A stretch of DNA of 34,061 bases, from assembly GCA_009838515.1 (NCBI GenBank), contig VXRL01000080.1, forward strand, positions 1-34,061, read 5' to 3'. Below, piece after piece: positions 7,818 through 16,276 of this stretch; the stretch's first letter is position 1, and the number at the start of each line of letters is the position of its first letter. Made by a program: the position numbers and the translations under genes. Under the pieces are notes generated by a model that was not told the DNA's origin, ran no database searches, and was given only the letters and a program-made list of their open reading frames with translations. Source of the stretch: Terriglobia bacterium (GTDB taxonomy: Bacteria; Acidobacteriota; Terriglobia; Bryobacterales; UBA6623).

Positions 7818-9250
7818 TTCCAAGGGGACTCTCGGTCCTCCAGGGTGGTATACGCCTCGGTGTACACCTCCGCCATGCGCTCGTCCCACGCTGCGGCGAT
7901 AGACGGATCCTCTGGCTCTTCGCCCATGTCGCCGGTGTGCTGGATCCACAGGTCGAGAGCGGACGCCATGCGCGTGAGGATCTGCTGGTGCTCCGGCGAC
8001 TCCGCAAGATTGTGCAATTCGTCCGGATCGGACTCAGTGTCGTACAGCTCTTCTTCCGGCCGGCTGCGGGCGAGAAACGGATTTTCGCTGGCGCTCAGCT
8101 GCCCGTCCTTCTCCAGCCGGAGCATCTGGCGCCAGATGGGATACGAGGTTTCCTTGTACCGGTTCAGCTGCATGTAGGGCCGATCGGGATAGTAGTTGCG
8201 GATGTACTTGTAGCGTTTGTCGCGGACCGCACGAATGCGATCAACCGTCTCGTCGCAGCGATCGCGCGCTGCGAACACGTACTCCCGCGATGCCGCCTTG
8301 TGCTCTCCGAGGAAGACGCGCCCCTCCAGATGGGAGGGCACCTCGATGCCGGCGATCGCCAGCGATGTCGCCGACAGGTCGATGCTGCTCACCAGTTCGT
8401 CGCGCACGCTGCCGGGCTCGAGCTGCCCTGGCCAGCGGATCACTAAGGGCACGCGGATACCGCCGTCGTAGAGAAATTGCTTGTCGCGGGGCATCGGCCG
8501 CCCATGGTCTCCGAAGAAGATCACGACCGTCCGATCCGCGATGCCGTCCTCCTCCAGACGGTGGAGCACGCGGCCGACCTTCTCGTCCAGCATGCGCACG
8601 GCGTCCAGGTATCCCGCCCAGTCTTTCTTGGCGACTTCGCCCTGCGGATAGTACGCCGGAGGCGCTACGGCCGATGGGTCTGTCGGCGAGTCGATGCCGG
8701 CGGCGAAGCCCCACGGCTCAGTCGCCTTGCCCCGGTGCGGTTCGAAAATGTTGACCTGGGCGTAGAACGGCTGCCCTTCCGCGCGGTCACGCCAGTTGCT
8801 GCCGTCGAACGGCTTGTCGTACTGGAAATTGAAATCGGTCTTGTTCCGCCCGCCGAGGCCGCTCTGGTGGTCGTTTGCGGTGTAGTAGCCTGCCTCGCGG
8901 AAATAGTCCGTAATCAGCCGCACAGGCTCGGGCAGCGCGTAGCCATCGTTGCGATGGCTACGGTGCGCGTGCGCTCCGATGCTCGTTTGGTACATCCCGG
9001 TGATGAGCGCGGACCGCGACGGCGAGCAAACCGGGCACGTTACGTAGGCGTTGGTGAAACGGGCGCCCTCGGCGGCGAGGCGGTCGATGTTGGGGGTGCT
9101 GACCTCCGCGCTGCCATAGCAGGAAAGATCCGGCGAGAGGTCGTCGGCGATGATCCAGACGATGTTCCATGGTTCGGGCGGCGAAACGCCGCATCCGATC
9201 GCGCCCGCGACGGTCACGCCTCCGAGGAACTGCCTGCGTGTAGTGATCAT
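7814..9250 (-). CDS. Tat-exported Cys-type sulfatase (family S1)
   Basis: The product, 478 residues from the ATG at 9250, is a sulfate-ester (or N-sulfate) hydrolase. The N-terminus TTRRQFLGG is a twin-arginine signal, followed by a hydrophobic stretch and AIGC (Cys20), a possible lipobox. Metal ligands start at Asp36-Asp37 (IIADD). The modification motif CSPSR is at 75-79, with Cys75 expected to become formylglycine. FFGDHGRP near 246-252 supplies further metal ligands, and the C-terminus has RDKRYKYIRNYYPDRPYMQ. The overall look is closest to N-sulfoglucosamine sulfohydrolase-like bacterial sulfatases, but the substrate is unknown. An ATG seven codons upstream (9271) is possible, but the Tat motif favours 9250. 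It is followed with a GTGA overlap by the small membrane protein and then the symporter. No sulfatase-maturing enzyme is in the window. Confidence 0.92.
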   Translation of the reverse strand: MITTRRQFLGGVTVAGAIGCGVSPPEPWNIVWIIADDLSPDLSCYGSAEVSTPNIDRLAAEGARFTNAYVTCPVCSPSRSALITGMYQTSIGAHAHRSHRNDGYALPEPVRLITDYFREAGYYTANDHQSGLGGRNKTDFNFQYDKPFDGSNWRDRAEGQPFYAQVNIFEPHRGKATEPWGFAAGIDSPTDPSAVAPPAYYPQGEVAKKDWAGYLDAVRMLDEKVGRVLHRLEEDGIADRTVVIFFGDHGRPMPRDKQFLYDGGIRVPLVIRWPGQLEPGSVRDELVSSIDLSATSLAIAGIEVPSHLEGRVFLGEHKAASREYVFAARDRCDETVDRIRAVRDKRYKYIRNYYPDRPYMQLNRYKETSYPIWRQMLRLEKDGQLSASENPFLARSRPEEELYDTESDPDELHNLAESPEHQQILTRMASALDLWIQHTGDMGEEPEDPSIAAAWDERMAEVYTEAYTTLEDRESPWK

Positions 9251-9328
9251 GGTTGTCTCTGGGGACCGCACGCTGATGCGGCCGACGAGGGCACTGGCTG
9301 CGCGGCCAAGAATCCGGGCGTGTGCGCC

Positions 9329-10717
9329 TCAAGGATTTCGGATATTGTACAGGAACGTGAATTGCAGGCGAATGTCCCCGCCGATGTATTCCTTTGGCAG
9401 AGGCGGAAAGGGGTTTGAAGCGCTCACACCGGCGACGGCCGCGCGATCTAGCGGTGGTGCTCCTGAAGGCCTGGCGATCACCAGCTTGGGCACGCTGCCA
9501 TTGCGTGCGACCGAGAACTGGATCAGCGTGCGCCCACGACTCATGCCTAGTCGGGCGCTCTCAGGGATCACGGCGAACCAATTCCGTCTCACCGCTGCGA
9601 GCACTTGGGTCAAGTAGGGCCGGAAGTCGACGCCGCGCGGGTCGCTCAGCAGTTCTACGACGCTGCCCGATTCCGCCGGGCTGTTGGGCAGCATCACCCG
9701 GGAATTGGAGCCACCGATGCCATCGCCTACTGCTTGTCTCGGAGGCCCGCTGCGTTTCATCTGTTCGATCGCCCCAGAGATGACCTGTCCGGGCCGGGGA
9801 GTTAGTTCCAGCGTGCCCAGCTGGGCGCTGCCCTGGCGGCTCGGCATGCGCGCGGGGGGATTTTCAAGCTTCAGGACGGCCCGTTTGCGAGCCGGCGCTG
9901 CGGGCATGGGCAACAGCCTTGGGTCGCGGGCCTGCGCGAGCTCAGCGCCCCTGCGAAACTCTCCCGGGTCCGGGCTTCGCGCTGGTGGCGGCTCCAGTTC
10001 TGGCGGTTCCTCCTTTTCCTCGAGCGCCGGATTCTCGGGTTCAATGTCGGGTTCCTCGACCTCGACCGGCTGGGGCACCTCGGCGACGTCCTCGGGCTCC
10101 GGCTCTGGGGTGGGCTCTGGCTCAGCCTCGGGTCCGGGACCCGGATCCGGCGCGGGCGCGGGCAGGCCGCGGAATCCGTCCTGGCCCTCGCCGGCTATGC
10201 CAACTTGAGTTTCGAGTGGCGGCAGGTCATCCAGCGACGGGGCCATCAGAGTGATCTGAACGGTGTTCCAGTCCGCCGGCTCATTGAGATCCAGTTGCAT
10301 CGTTCCCGGTACGACCAAGATCAGCAAGCCGACCGCATGTAGCACCACCGCGGCCGCTTTCGTCAGCGCGACGCGCGATCGCAGCCCCCGCCGTTCCCAT
10401 GTGACCTGCAGATGGAGATCGGTCCCAGCGTCGGGCGGCCATATACCGCTTCCACCGGCGTCGTCATATCGGCGCCTGGGATCGAAGCGTTCCGCTAGGA
10501 ACTCCGGGGCCGGGCCACCCGCGCGCAGCCGATGCGGATTCGCTGCACCGTGCTCCCGCTGCCAGGCGAGCCGCCGTTCGAATTCGGCGACCCGCAGGTA
10601 CAGCGGATGGTCGCTGGACCGTAGCGCTGGCCCGTGCGCAGCCGAGGCCCGGGCGGCCAAGCTCTCGGAATATTCTTCGAGCAAGAAATGAAGTCGGAGT
10701 TTGTCCGGGCCCGGCAA
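9329..10717 (-). CDS. TonB-like energy transducer with long N-terminal cytoplasmic region
   Basis: TonB proteins pass proton-motive force from ExbB/ExbD to outer-membrane receptors. This 462-residue protein has a helix at about 118-137 with His127 inside it, as in the TonB membrane anchor. A Pro/Glu-rich spacer lies at about 187-250. A C-terminal TonB domain covers about 358-462 (FRPYLTQVLAAVRRNWF, then SVARNGSVPKLVIARPSG, PLDRAAVAGV and LQFTFLYN). The unusual part is the 115-residue charged region before the helix. The start is TTG at 10717, directly after the TAA of the upstream gene, with almost no Shine-Dalgarno; no ATG occurs before residue 140, so an N-terminal extension is needed in any case. 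ExbB, ExbD and a TonB-dependent receptor are absent nearby. Confidence 0.82.
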   Translation of the reverse strand: MPGPDKLRLHFLLEEYSESLAARASAAHGPALRSSDHPLYLRVAEFERRLAWQREHGAANPHRLRAGGPAPEFLAERFDPRRRYDDAGGSGIWPPDAGTDLHLQVTWERRGLRSRVALTKAAAVVLHAVGLLILVVPGTMQLDLNEPADWNTVQITLMAPSLDDLPPLETQVGIAGEGQDGFRGLPAPAPDPGPGPEAEPEPTPEPEPEDVAEVPQPVEVEEPDIEPENPALEEKEEPPELEPPPARSPDPGEFRRGAELAQARDPRLLPMPAAPARKRAVLKLENPPARMPSRQGSAQLGTLELTPRPGQVISGAIEQMKRSGPPRQAVGDGIGGSNSRVMLPNSPAESGSVVELLSDPRGVDFRPYLTQVLAAVRRNWFAVIPESARLGMSRGRTLIQFSVARNGSVPKLVIARPSGAPPLDRAAVAGVSASNPFPPLPKEYIGGDIRLQFTFLYNIRNP

Positions 10718-11683
10718 TTATCTGTCGGCGGCCAAGGTCTTTGTAACCAAGTGCGAATGCGCTTCGATCGCCTCTCTTATTCTAAGTGCGAGTTGTAGCG
10801 CTCCGAGGGCGTGTTGCCCCGTCACGCGGGGCTGGGTGCGATCCCGCACGCAGCGCAAGAAGGACTCTAGCTGCCGTCGCAGAGGCTCTCCGTCGTCCGC
10901 GGCCAGAGGCAGGATGCGCAGCCCTGCCGAGCTGTCAAGTCCGATGCGGACCCCCTCGCGCTTGATGTAGTCCAGCGAGATGTATTCGCGCGGTTGGAAG
11001 AAGCGCAGCTTGCGAATCTTTTCGGTGGAAACCCTGCTGGCTGTCAGGTTTGCAACACAGCCGTTCTCGAACTGGATGCGCGCGTTCGCGATGTCGGTCG
11101 TGTCGGAAATCACGGAAAGGCCGCTGGCAGACACGTCGCGAACCGGCGAGTCGACCAGCTTGAGTACGATATCAAGGTCATGGATCATCAGATCGAGCAC
11201 GACATCAATATCTAGGCTTCGCGGGCTGAACGGGCTCATGCGGTGGATCTCGAAGAACAGGGGCAGCGTGGCTGCTTCCGCTGCTTGCTCGACGGCCGGG
11301 TTGAATCGCTCCAAGTGCCCGACCTGCAAGACACGGTCGGCTTCTTGAGCAGCTTTCACGAGATCTCCCGCTGACTCGACATCCGGGGCGATGGGCTTCT
11401 CGACCAGCAAGTCCACGCCCTGCTCCAATAGCGACAGCCCAACGCGAGCATGGTGCTGCGTCGGCACCGCGAGGCTCGCGGCTCGCACTGCGCGTGGCAG
11501 GGCCGCCGGGTCCGACAAGGCCTTGCCGCCGTACTCGTCGGCGACCCGCCGGGCGCGCGCCAAGTCGCGATCGACAACGGCGAGGAGGTTCGCCTCGGGC
11601 AGGGCGGCGTAGACGCGGGCATGCTGGCGCCCGAAATTTCCGGCGCCGACGACAGCAACAGGGATCGGCTCGACCGCGCTCAC
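10718..11683 (-). CDS. Gfo/Idh/MocA-family NAD(P)-dependent oxidoreductase
   Basis: The 321-residue product begins with the Rossmann dinucleotide motif VVGAGNFGRQH (11-21). It carries VEKPIAPD with the catalytic-type Lys96, then VGHLERFNPA (121-130) and MIHDLDIVL with His168. This is the classic Gfo/Idh layout, acting on the C3 or another hydroxyl of sugars or sugar nucleotides. The EKPI, GHLERFNP and HDLDI set is like the oxidoreductase found in lipid A (lpx) clusters of Acidobacteriota and like GnnA, so a UDP-GlcNAc-type substrate is a reasonable guess. It is not proven, and no lpx gene is here. The start is GTG at 11683, with GGAA seven bases upstream. The stop abuts the TonB-like gene; the propeller gene ends 29 bases upstream. 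Confidence 0.88.
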   Translation of the reverse strand: MSAVEPIPVAVVGAGNFGRQHARVYAALPEANLLAVVDRDLARARRVADEYGGKALSDPAALPRAVRAASLAVPTQHHARVGLSLLEQGVDLLVEKPIAPDVESAGDLVKAAQEADRVLQVGHLERFNPAVEQAAEAATLPLFFEIHRMSPFSPRSLDIDVVLDLMIHDLDIVLKLVDSPVRDVSASGLSVISDTTDIANARIQFENGCVANLTASRVSTEKIRKLRFFQPREYISLDYIKREGVRIGLDSSAGLRILPLAADDGEPLRRQLESFLRCVRDRTQPRVTGQHALGALQLALRIREAIEAHSHLVTKTLAADR

Positions 11684-11712
11684 TAGGGGTTCCGTCTGCC
11701 TGGCCCAGCTGG

Positions 11713-13167
11713 CTAGCGCAGGTCGTAGGCCACCAGCTCCGTTTGGTTGCGAACGAACAACAGGCCGCCCGCCATCGCCGGTACGTTCCAGGTCTTGCCC
11801 TGGACGGAATCGAAGCGAACCAGTTCTCGGTACTCGGCGGGTGTGGCCTCCACCAGGGCCAGCTCTCCGTCCTCGCTAACGATCACCAGATGTCCGGACG
11901 CATACAGGAGTTGTCCGTAGCGGTAGCGGCCGCTCTTCCAAAGACGCTCGCCGGTGCGCACGTCAACCGCTGCAAGAATCCCCTCGTCCAGCCCGTAGAC
12001 GACCCCGTCAACCAGCACTGACGGGTTGAACTTGTTCTTCATGTTGAGGTTGAACCAGACCTCTTCGGCCGAGAGGCCGCTCTCGGTCTGCGAGATCTGC
12101 AGCAGGGCCGCCCCGTGGCCGTAGCCGGACGAGACGAACACATGGTTGGCATCCACCACGAGAGGCTGAGCGCAATTGGCGTCGTAGCTCGTCTTCCATG
12201 GGTGGCTCCAGAGCTCGGCGCCGTCGTCCAACGACGCGCCAAGCACCCGCGTTCCACTCACGATCAGCAGCTGCCGCCGCCCGGCGAGTGTCGCCACCTG
12301 CGGGGAGACGTATCCGGCCTTGTCGTCGAGGTTTGACCAGAGAACGTCGCCCGTAAGCTTGTCGTAGGCGAAGATCGACTTCCCGCCCCTTCCGCCTGGC
12401 AGGGCTATGACCATTTCGTCAACCACCAGGGGGGCCGCCGCCATGCCCCAGGTCAGGTTCGAGGCGTTGGCATCCCTCAGGATGTTTCGCTGCCAGAGCA
12501 CGTCCCCATTGCCGGCAGCCAGGCACAGCAGGTCGCCGTTTGCGCCCTGCGCGTAGATCTTGCCGTCTGACCAGGTCGGCGTGGCGCGAGGCCCGTCGCC
12601 TCCCATCGATTCGCTGAACCGAGACTTCCACGAGTGCTCCCAAGCTTGGCGGCCGTCCTCGATCCTGTAGGCCGCCACGACTTCGCGATCACGTCGCTGC
12701 TCAATCGTGAACAGCAGCCCGTCGGCAACGACCATCGAGGCGTAGCCGCCGCCGATCTGCTCGCGCCAGAGCTCCCGCGGGCCGTCGGACGGCCAGTCGG
12801 TTCTGATTGGCGATTGATCATAAATTCCGGCGCGTCCCGGGCCGCGGTACTCGGTCCAGTAGTTCGCCGTCGCAGAGGTGTCGGGGGGGCTCGCGGCGGC
12901 CGGCCTTGCCATGACCGGGGCCGCGGCTTGGGACGCGTCTCCCCCTGCTCCGGCCGGAGAAGCAGTGTCGAGACGCCGGTCTGCTTCCAGACCCTCCATG
13001 CGCGACTCGGAGTCGACGTGCTCGAGCACCAAGCCCCGGCCAGAGCCGGAAAGACCTATCGTCGCTCCTGACCAGTACAGGTACAGCCAGCCCGCCGCGG
13101 CCACGGCGCAGATCGCTCCCAGAGCGTACAAGGCAGCGCGAATTAGCGTCTTGGCAAGCAACGGCAT
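11713..13167 (-). CDS. Membrane-anchored PQQ-like beta-propeller protein
   Basis: The protein has 484 residues. A single N-terminal membrane helix lies at about 8-31, then a linker rich in Ala, Pro and Ser to about residue 100, then an outer propeller. The blades show repeating W motifs such as ELWREQIGG, QAWEHSWKS, VLWQRN, VLWSNLDD, ELWSHPWK, EVWFNLNM and RLWKSGRY. TEYRGPGRAGIY just before the first blade is typical of PQQ-like or outer-membrane-assembly-like propellers in Acidobacteriota and Planctomycetes. No quinoprotein dehydrogenase catalytic residues were recognised, so a binding or scaffold role is more likely than an enzyme. It is translated after nadE (42-base gap), and its ribosome-binding site lies in a predicted hairpin. 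Confidence 0.85.
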   Translation of the reverse strand: MPLLAKTLIRAALYALGAICAVAAAGWLYLYWSGATIGLSGSGRGLVLEHVDSESRMEGLEADRRLDTASPAGAGGDASQAAAPVMARPAAASPPDTSATANYWTEYRGPGRAGIYDQSPIRTDWPSDGPRELWREQIGGGYASMVVADGLLFTIEQRRDREVVAAYRIEDGRQAWEHSWKSRFSESMGGDGPRATPTWSDGKIYAQGANGDLLCLAAGNGDVLWQRNILRDANASNLTWGMAAAPLVVDEMVIALPGGRGGKSIFAYDKLTGDVLWSNLDDKAGYVSPQVATLAGRRQLLIVSGTRVLGASLDDGAELWSHPWKTSYDANCAQPLVVDANHVFVSSGYGHGAALLQISQTESGLSAEEVWFNLNMKNKFNPSVLVDGVVYGLDEGILAAVDVRTGERLWKSGRYRYGQLLYASGHLVIVSEDGELALVEATPAEYRELVRFDSVQGKTWNVPAMAGGLLFVRNQTELVAYDLR

Positions 13168-13168
13168 G

Positions 13169-13197
13169 GATCCCCCTCGCCCGCGACCGCGAGGATC
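13169..13197 (-). promoter_or_regulatory. Hairpin covering the ribosome-binding site of the propeller gene
   Basis: On the minus strand GATCCTCGC (13197-13189) can pair across an eight-base loop with GCGAG...GATC (13180-13169), with a three-G bulge. The paired arm contains the GAGGGGG Shine-Dalgarno that serves the ATG at 13167. The hairpin could limit translation of the propeller protein relative to nadE, or act as a weak attenuator. No T-tract follows. Confidence 0.4.
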
Positions 13198-13209
13198 GCT
13201 GCTCTTAGC

Positions 13210-14868
13210 CTAGCGGACATGGCGCTGCGCGATCGGGAATCGGCGGCCCATCCCGAACGCCTTTGATGTCACGCGCAGGCCCGGAGCGGCTTGCTGGCGC
13301 TTGTATTCGTTGCGGTCCACCATGCGGGCGATTTCCCGCACCATTCCGAGTGGATGGCCCAAGCGCTCGGCGATTTCCGGCGCGGACAGGCACTCTTCGA
13401 CGTATAGCCGCAGGATTGGATCCAGCACCTCGTAGGGAGGCAGCGAATCCGAATCCCTTTGATCGGGCCTGAGTTCCGCCGATGGCGGCTTGTCCAACAC
13501 CGCTTGGGGAATGCCGCCGGGATGCCGCTCATTGGCCACTTCCGCCAGCTTGTAGGCTAGCGTCTTGGGCACGTCGCTGATGACCGCCAAGCCCCCGCAC
13601 ATGTCGCCGTAGATCGTGCAATAGCCGACAGCGAGTTCGCTCTTGTTTCCAGTGGTGAGCACTAGACTGTTGAACTTGTTCGACAACGCCATCAGGGTCG
13701 TTCCGCGCAGGCGGGCCTGTAGGTTTTCTTCGGCGATATTCGGGGCTAGGCCCCCGAAAGCGGGCGCCAATTGCGCCTCGAACGCTTGGTATGCCGGATT
13801 GATGCCGATTGTCAGGAACTGAATCCCCATAGCCTCTGCCGTATTCCGCGCGTCGATCAGGCTGCCTTCGGAGGAGTACGGTCCCGGCATGGCCACACCG
13901 GTAATGTTGTTCGCGCCGAGTGCCTCGGTCGCGATCACGGTCGTGAGGGCGGAGTCGATCCCGCCGCTCATGCCAACGATTGCCTTGCTGAACCCGCACT
14001 TCCTGACGTAATCGCGAGTTCCCAGCACGAGCGCGTCGTACACGGCATCGGTATCGCCGCCGGCGCTCTCCCCAGACCACGTATCGTCCGGCGCCTCGCG
14101 GGCAGAGCCCGGCTCCCAGCAAACTACATCCTCTGCGAAGGACAAGGCCCGCGCCCGAAGAGTCCCGGACCCGTCCACGGCGAAGCTCGACCCGTCGAAA
14201 ATCAGTTGGTCGTTGCCGCCGACTTGGTTCACGAGGGCTGCGGGCACGTGGTGGCGAGCTGCCATGGCCTTGAACATGGCCAGCCGGAATGCGCGCCTGC
14301 CGACGTGGTACGGCGATGCGGAAATGTTGACTAGCAGGTCGATTCCTTGCCGGGCCAACTCCTCGACAGGATCCATCGAATACCGCGATCGCTCCCAGAA
14401 TTGCTTGTCGTTCCAAGCGTCCTCGCAGATCGTGAGGCCGATCCGCCGCCCTTGGAATTCCCAAACTGCGGTCCGCTCCCCGGCGCGGAAGTAACGCGCC
14501 TCGTCGAAGACGTCGTATGTCGGCAGCAGTAGCTTGCTCTGGCGGAAGACGACACCGCCTTGGTCGAGGCAGGCCAAGCAGTTTGCCGCTTTGCCCGACT
14601 CGCCGGCTTCGCCGCAGTAGCCCACGACCAGAGCTGTGTCCAAGCTGGCGGATGCCCGCGCCAGCCTCTGCAGTTGGGCCTCGTTCGCGTCGCGGAAGCC
14701 AGCCGTGGTGACGAGGTCGAGCGGCGGGTAGCCGCAGACCGACAGTTCCGGGAATACAGTTAGATCCGCGCCTTGGTCGTTCGCCGCGCGGGCGCACCTC
14801 AGGATGCGATCAGTATTCGCCTCTAGATCCCCAACGGTGAAGTTGAGTTGCGCGAGCGCTACCCTCAT
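13210..14868 (-). CDS. nadE: Glutamine-dependent NAD+ synthase
   Basis: This enzyme converts deamido-NAD to NAD using glutamine and ATP. The 552-residue product fuses two domains. An N-terminal nitrilase-fold glutaminase carries the trio Glu41 (FPELSVCGYPP), Lys112 (RQSKLLLPTYDVFDE) and Cys148 (LTICEDAWN). The C-terminal synthetase has the PP-loop SGGIDSALT at 301-309, followed by TGNKSELAVGY and GDMCGGLAVISDVPKT. The length is typical for the two-domain bacterial type. The start is ATG at 14868, with AGGA close upstream. It opens the long minus-strand block of nadE, propeller, Gfo/Idh and TonB-like genes, spaced 42, 29 and 0 bases apart. Assignment is very secure. Confidence 0.97.
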   Translation of the reverse strand: MRVALAQLNFTVGDLEANTDRILRCARAANDQGADLTVFPELSVCGYPPLDLVTTAGFRDANEAQLQRLARASASLDTALVVGYCGEAGESGKAANCLACLDQGGVVFRQSKLLLPTYDVFDEARYFRAGERTAVWEFQGRRIGLTICEDAWNDKQFWERSRYSMDPVEELARQGIDLLVNISASPYHVGRRAFRLAMFKAMAARHHVPAALVNQVGGNDQLIFDGSSFAVDGSGTLRARALSFAEDVVCWEPGSAREAPDDTWSGESAGGDTDAVYDALVLGTRDYVRKCGFSKAIVGMSGGIDSALTTVIATEALGANNITGVAMPGPYSSEGSLIDARNTAEAMGIQFLTIGINPAYQAFEAQLAPAFGGLAPNIAEENLQARLRGTTLMALSNKFNSLVLTTGNKSELAVGYCTIYGDMCGGLAVISDVPKTLAYKLAEVANERHPGGIPQAVLDKPPSAELRPDQRDSDSLPPYEVLDPILRLYVEECLSAPEIAERLGHPLGMVREIARMVDRNEYKRQQAAPGLRVTSKAFGMGRRFPIAQRHVR

Positions 14869-14908
14869 CGATCCTAGCTTTACTCTATCGTCTGGCTAGG
14901 ACGGGACC

Positions 14909-14928
14909 GGGCGCGGTGCGCCGCGCCC
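14909..14928 (-). terminator. Strong GC hairpin between the TPR-like gene and nadE
   Basis: GGGCGCGG (14909-14916), loop TGCG and CCGCGCCC (14921-14928) form a perfect eight-base-pair stem. It lies about 60 bases beyond the end of the TPR-like gene and 40 bases upstream of nadE, both on the minus strand. There is no T-tract, so it is either a weak terminator or a leader structure for nadE. Confidence 0.45.
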
Positions 14929-14986
14929 CCGGCAAGGCTTTGTGGCGGCAGCGGCCCGTGGCCCGCTACCAGATTCCGCGCAACGG

Positions 14987-16207
14987 CTAGAACGTGTGCC
15001 CGTCGGTCAGAGTGAGACGGAACGGGCTCTTGGACAGACCGCTGGCAACGCCATCGATGGTCAGCATGGAGCCGGTCCGCAGCCCCGAGCGGCGGCGGTT
15101 CTCTAGGTTCAGCACGACCTCGGTGCTGCCCCCGGGCTCGCTGGTGAGGTTGATCGTCGCCGGTCTTTCGGGCGGGCTTGCCGAGACGACGTAAAGGCGC
15201 ATCTTCGGGGTCAGCTTGCCGTTGAGGTCAGCCCAAATGCTATCCCCTGCGGGCTCCAGCAGGCGCGTCTTGAGATCCTTGAAGACCCACAGCATCGGGT
15301 TCTCTTCGCGGGACTTCTGGTCGGCCTCGAATTGCAGTTCCTCGGAAGACTTCAGCTCAATACGCTCGCTCGACAGGGCCGTTGCCTTGGCGATTTCCTC
15401 GATCTTGGGCCAATACAGGCCATAGGCCTCGTCGCCGTAGTTGCCCTTCAGCAGGTTCTGCACGTAGTCCAGGACCTGCGTTCGGCCTTCGGCAGGCATC
15501 GAGTTCGGGCCGTCGTATAGCGCGGCGCGCGCAAACGATAGGAAGGCGAGATCGTACTTCGCTGCATCCTGCTGCGCCAGAATGACCTGACCGAGCCAGT
15601 AGGACACCTGGCCGCGCGACGGATCGATGGAGAGCACTTCCCGGAAAGCGTTTTCCGCGGCCGAGTTGTCCTTTTGTTGCATGCGTCCCCAGCCGATGGT
15701 CAGATGCGACGATGCTATGGATTGCTGCTTGGCGTTGTCCCACGCCTCTTGCGCAACCGTGTCGGGCTTGTTCGCGAACTGCTGGTCCACAAGCTTCAGC
15801 ACGGCATTGGCGGCATCGATGCCATCGCTTACCGTCTGCCCGTCGGCTTTGCCCAGGTACGGGGTCGAGAGAGTGATCACGTAGTGCGCGGTAAACGAGT
15901 CCGGCACTTTGGTCAATAGCGTCTTCGCGGCTTCGACGGCTTCCGCTGTCTGGCCCGTCTTTTGGTAGCTATCGAGGTAGAAGCTCGCACGCTCCACGTG
16001 GTAGTCCGTCTCGGGATATTTCTCGGTCCACTCGTCGAGCAGCGCGAGCTTCGCGGCCGGGTCGGCCTCGCCGTAGACCTTGGTGATCACATCGTATTCG
16101 GCCCTGTCCTTGTAGTTCTTCTCCTGCGGATTCGGGATGGCGATCGCGGCCACCATCAAGAGCAGGCACGTTGTGAGCGCGCAGTGCGCGACTTTCTTCA
16201 AGATCAT
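14987..16207 (-). CDS. Secreted TPR-like protein of unknown function
   Basis: I do not know a function. From the ATG at 16207 the product is 406 residues. It has a signal peptide (about 1-24, basic start then CALTTCLLLMVAAIAI) and a helical region to about residue 270. That region contains TPR-like segments, for example KLALLDEWTEKYPETDY, TAEAVEAAKTLLTKVPDS and NAFREVLSIDPSRGQVSYWLG. A beta-rich tail of about 110 residues (INLTSEPGGSTEVVLNLENRR region, then LTLTDGHTF at the end) may be a small sandwich domain. The KDRAEYD opening is typical of acidobacterial secreted TPR proteins. The start is chosen for its GGAG eight bases upstream; a longer frame to 16276 would begin inside the promoter. 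It stands alone between the nadE block and a long gap. Confidence 0.8.
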   Translation of the reverse strand: MILKKVAHCALTTCLLLMVAAIAIPNPQEKNYKDRAEYDVITKVYGEADPAAKLALLDEWTEKYPETDYHVERASFYLDSYQKTGQTAEAVEAAKTLLTKVPDSFTAHYVITLSTPYLGKADGQTVSDGIDAANAVLKLVDQQFANKPDTVAQEAWDNAKQQSIASSHLTIGWGRMQQKDNSAAENAFREVLSIDPSRGQVSYWLGQVILAQQDAAKYDLAFLSFARAALYDGPNSMPAEGRTQVLDYVQNLLKGNYGDEAYGLYWPKIEEIAKATALSSERIELKSSEELQFEADQKSREENPMLWVFKDLKTRLLEPAGDSIWADLNGKLTPKMRLYVVSASPPERPATINLTSEPGGSTEVVLNLENRRRSGLRTGSMLTIDGVASGLSKSPFRLTLTDGHTF

Positions 16208-16247
16208 TCCTTGAACTCCGGAGCCATCGTCTGACGGCATAGAGAAA

Positions 16248-16276
16248 ATGATGGCACACTTCCGCAGCCGGCGCAA
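16248..16276 (-). promoter_or_regulatory. Possible promoter of the TPR-like gene
   Basis: On the minus strand TTGCGC (16276-16271) and CATCAT (16253-16248) are 17 bases apart, matching three of six and four of six consensus bases. The predicted leader is about 34 bases and ends at the ATG at 16207. Confidence 0.35.
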
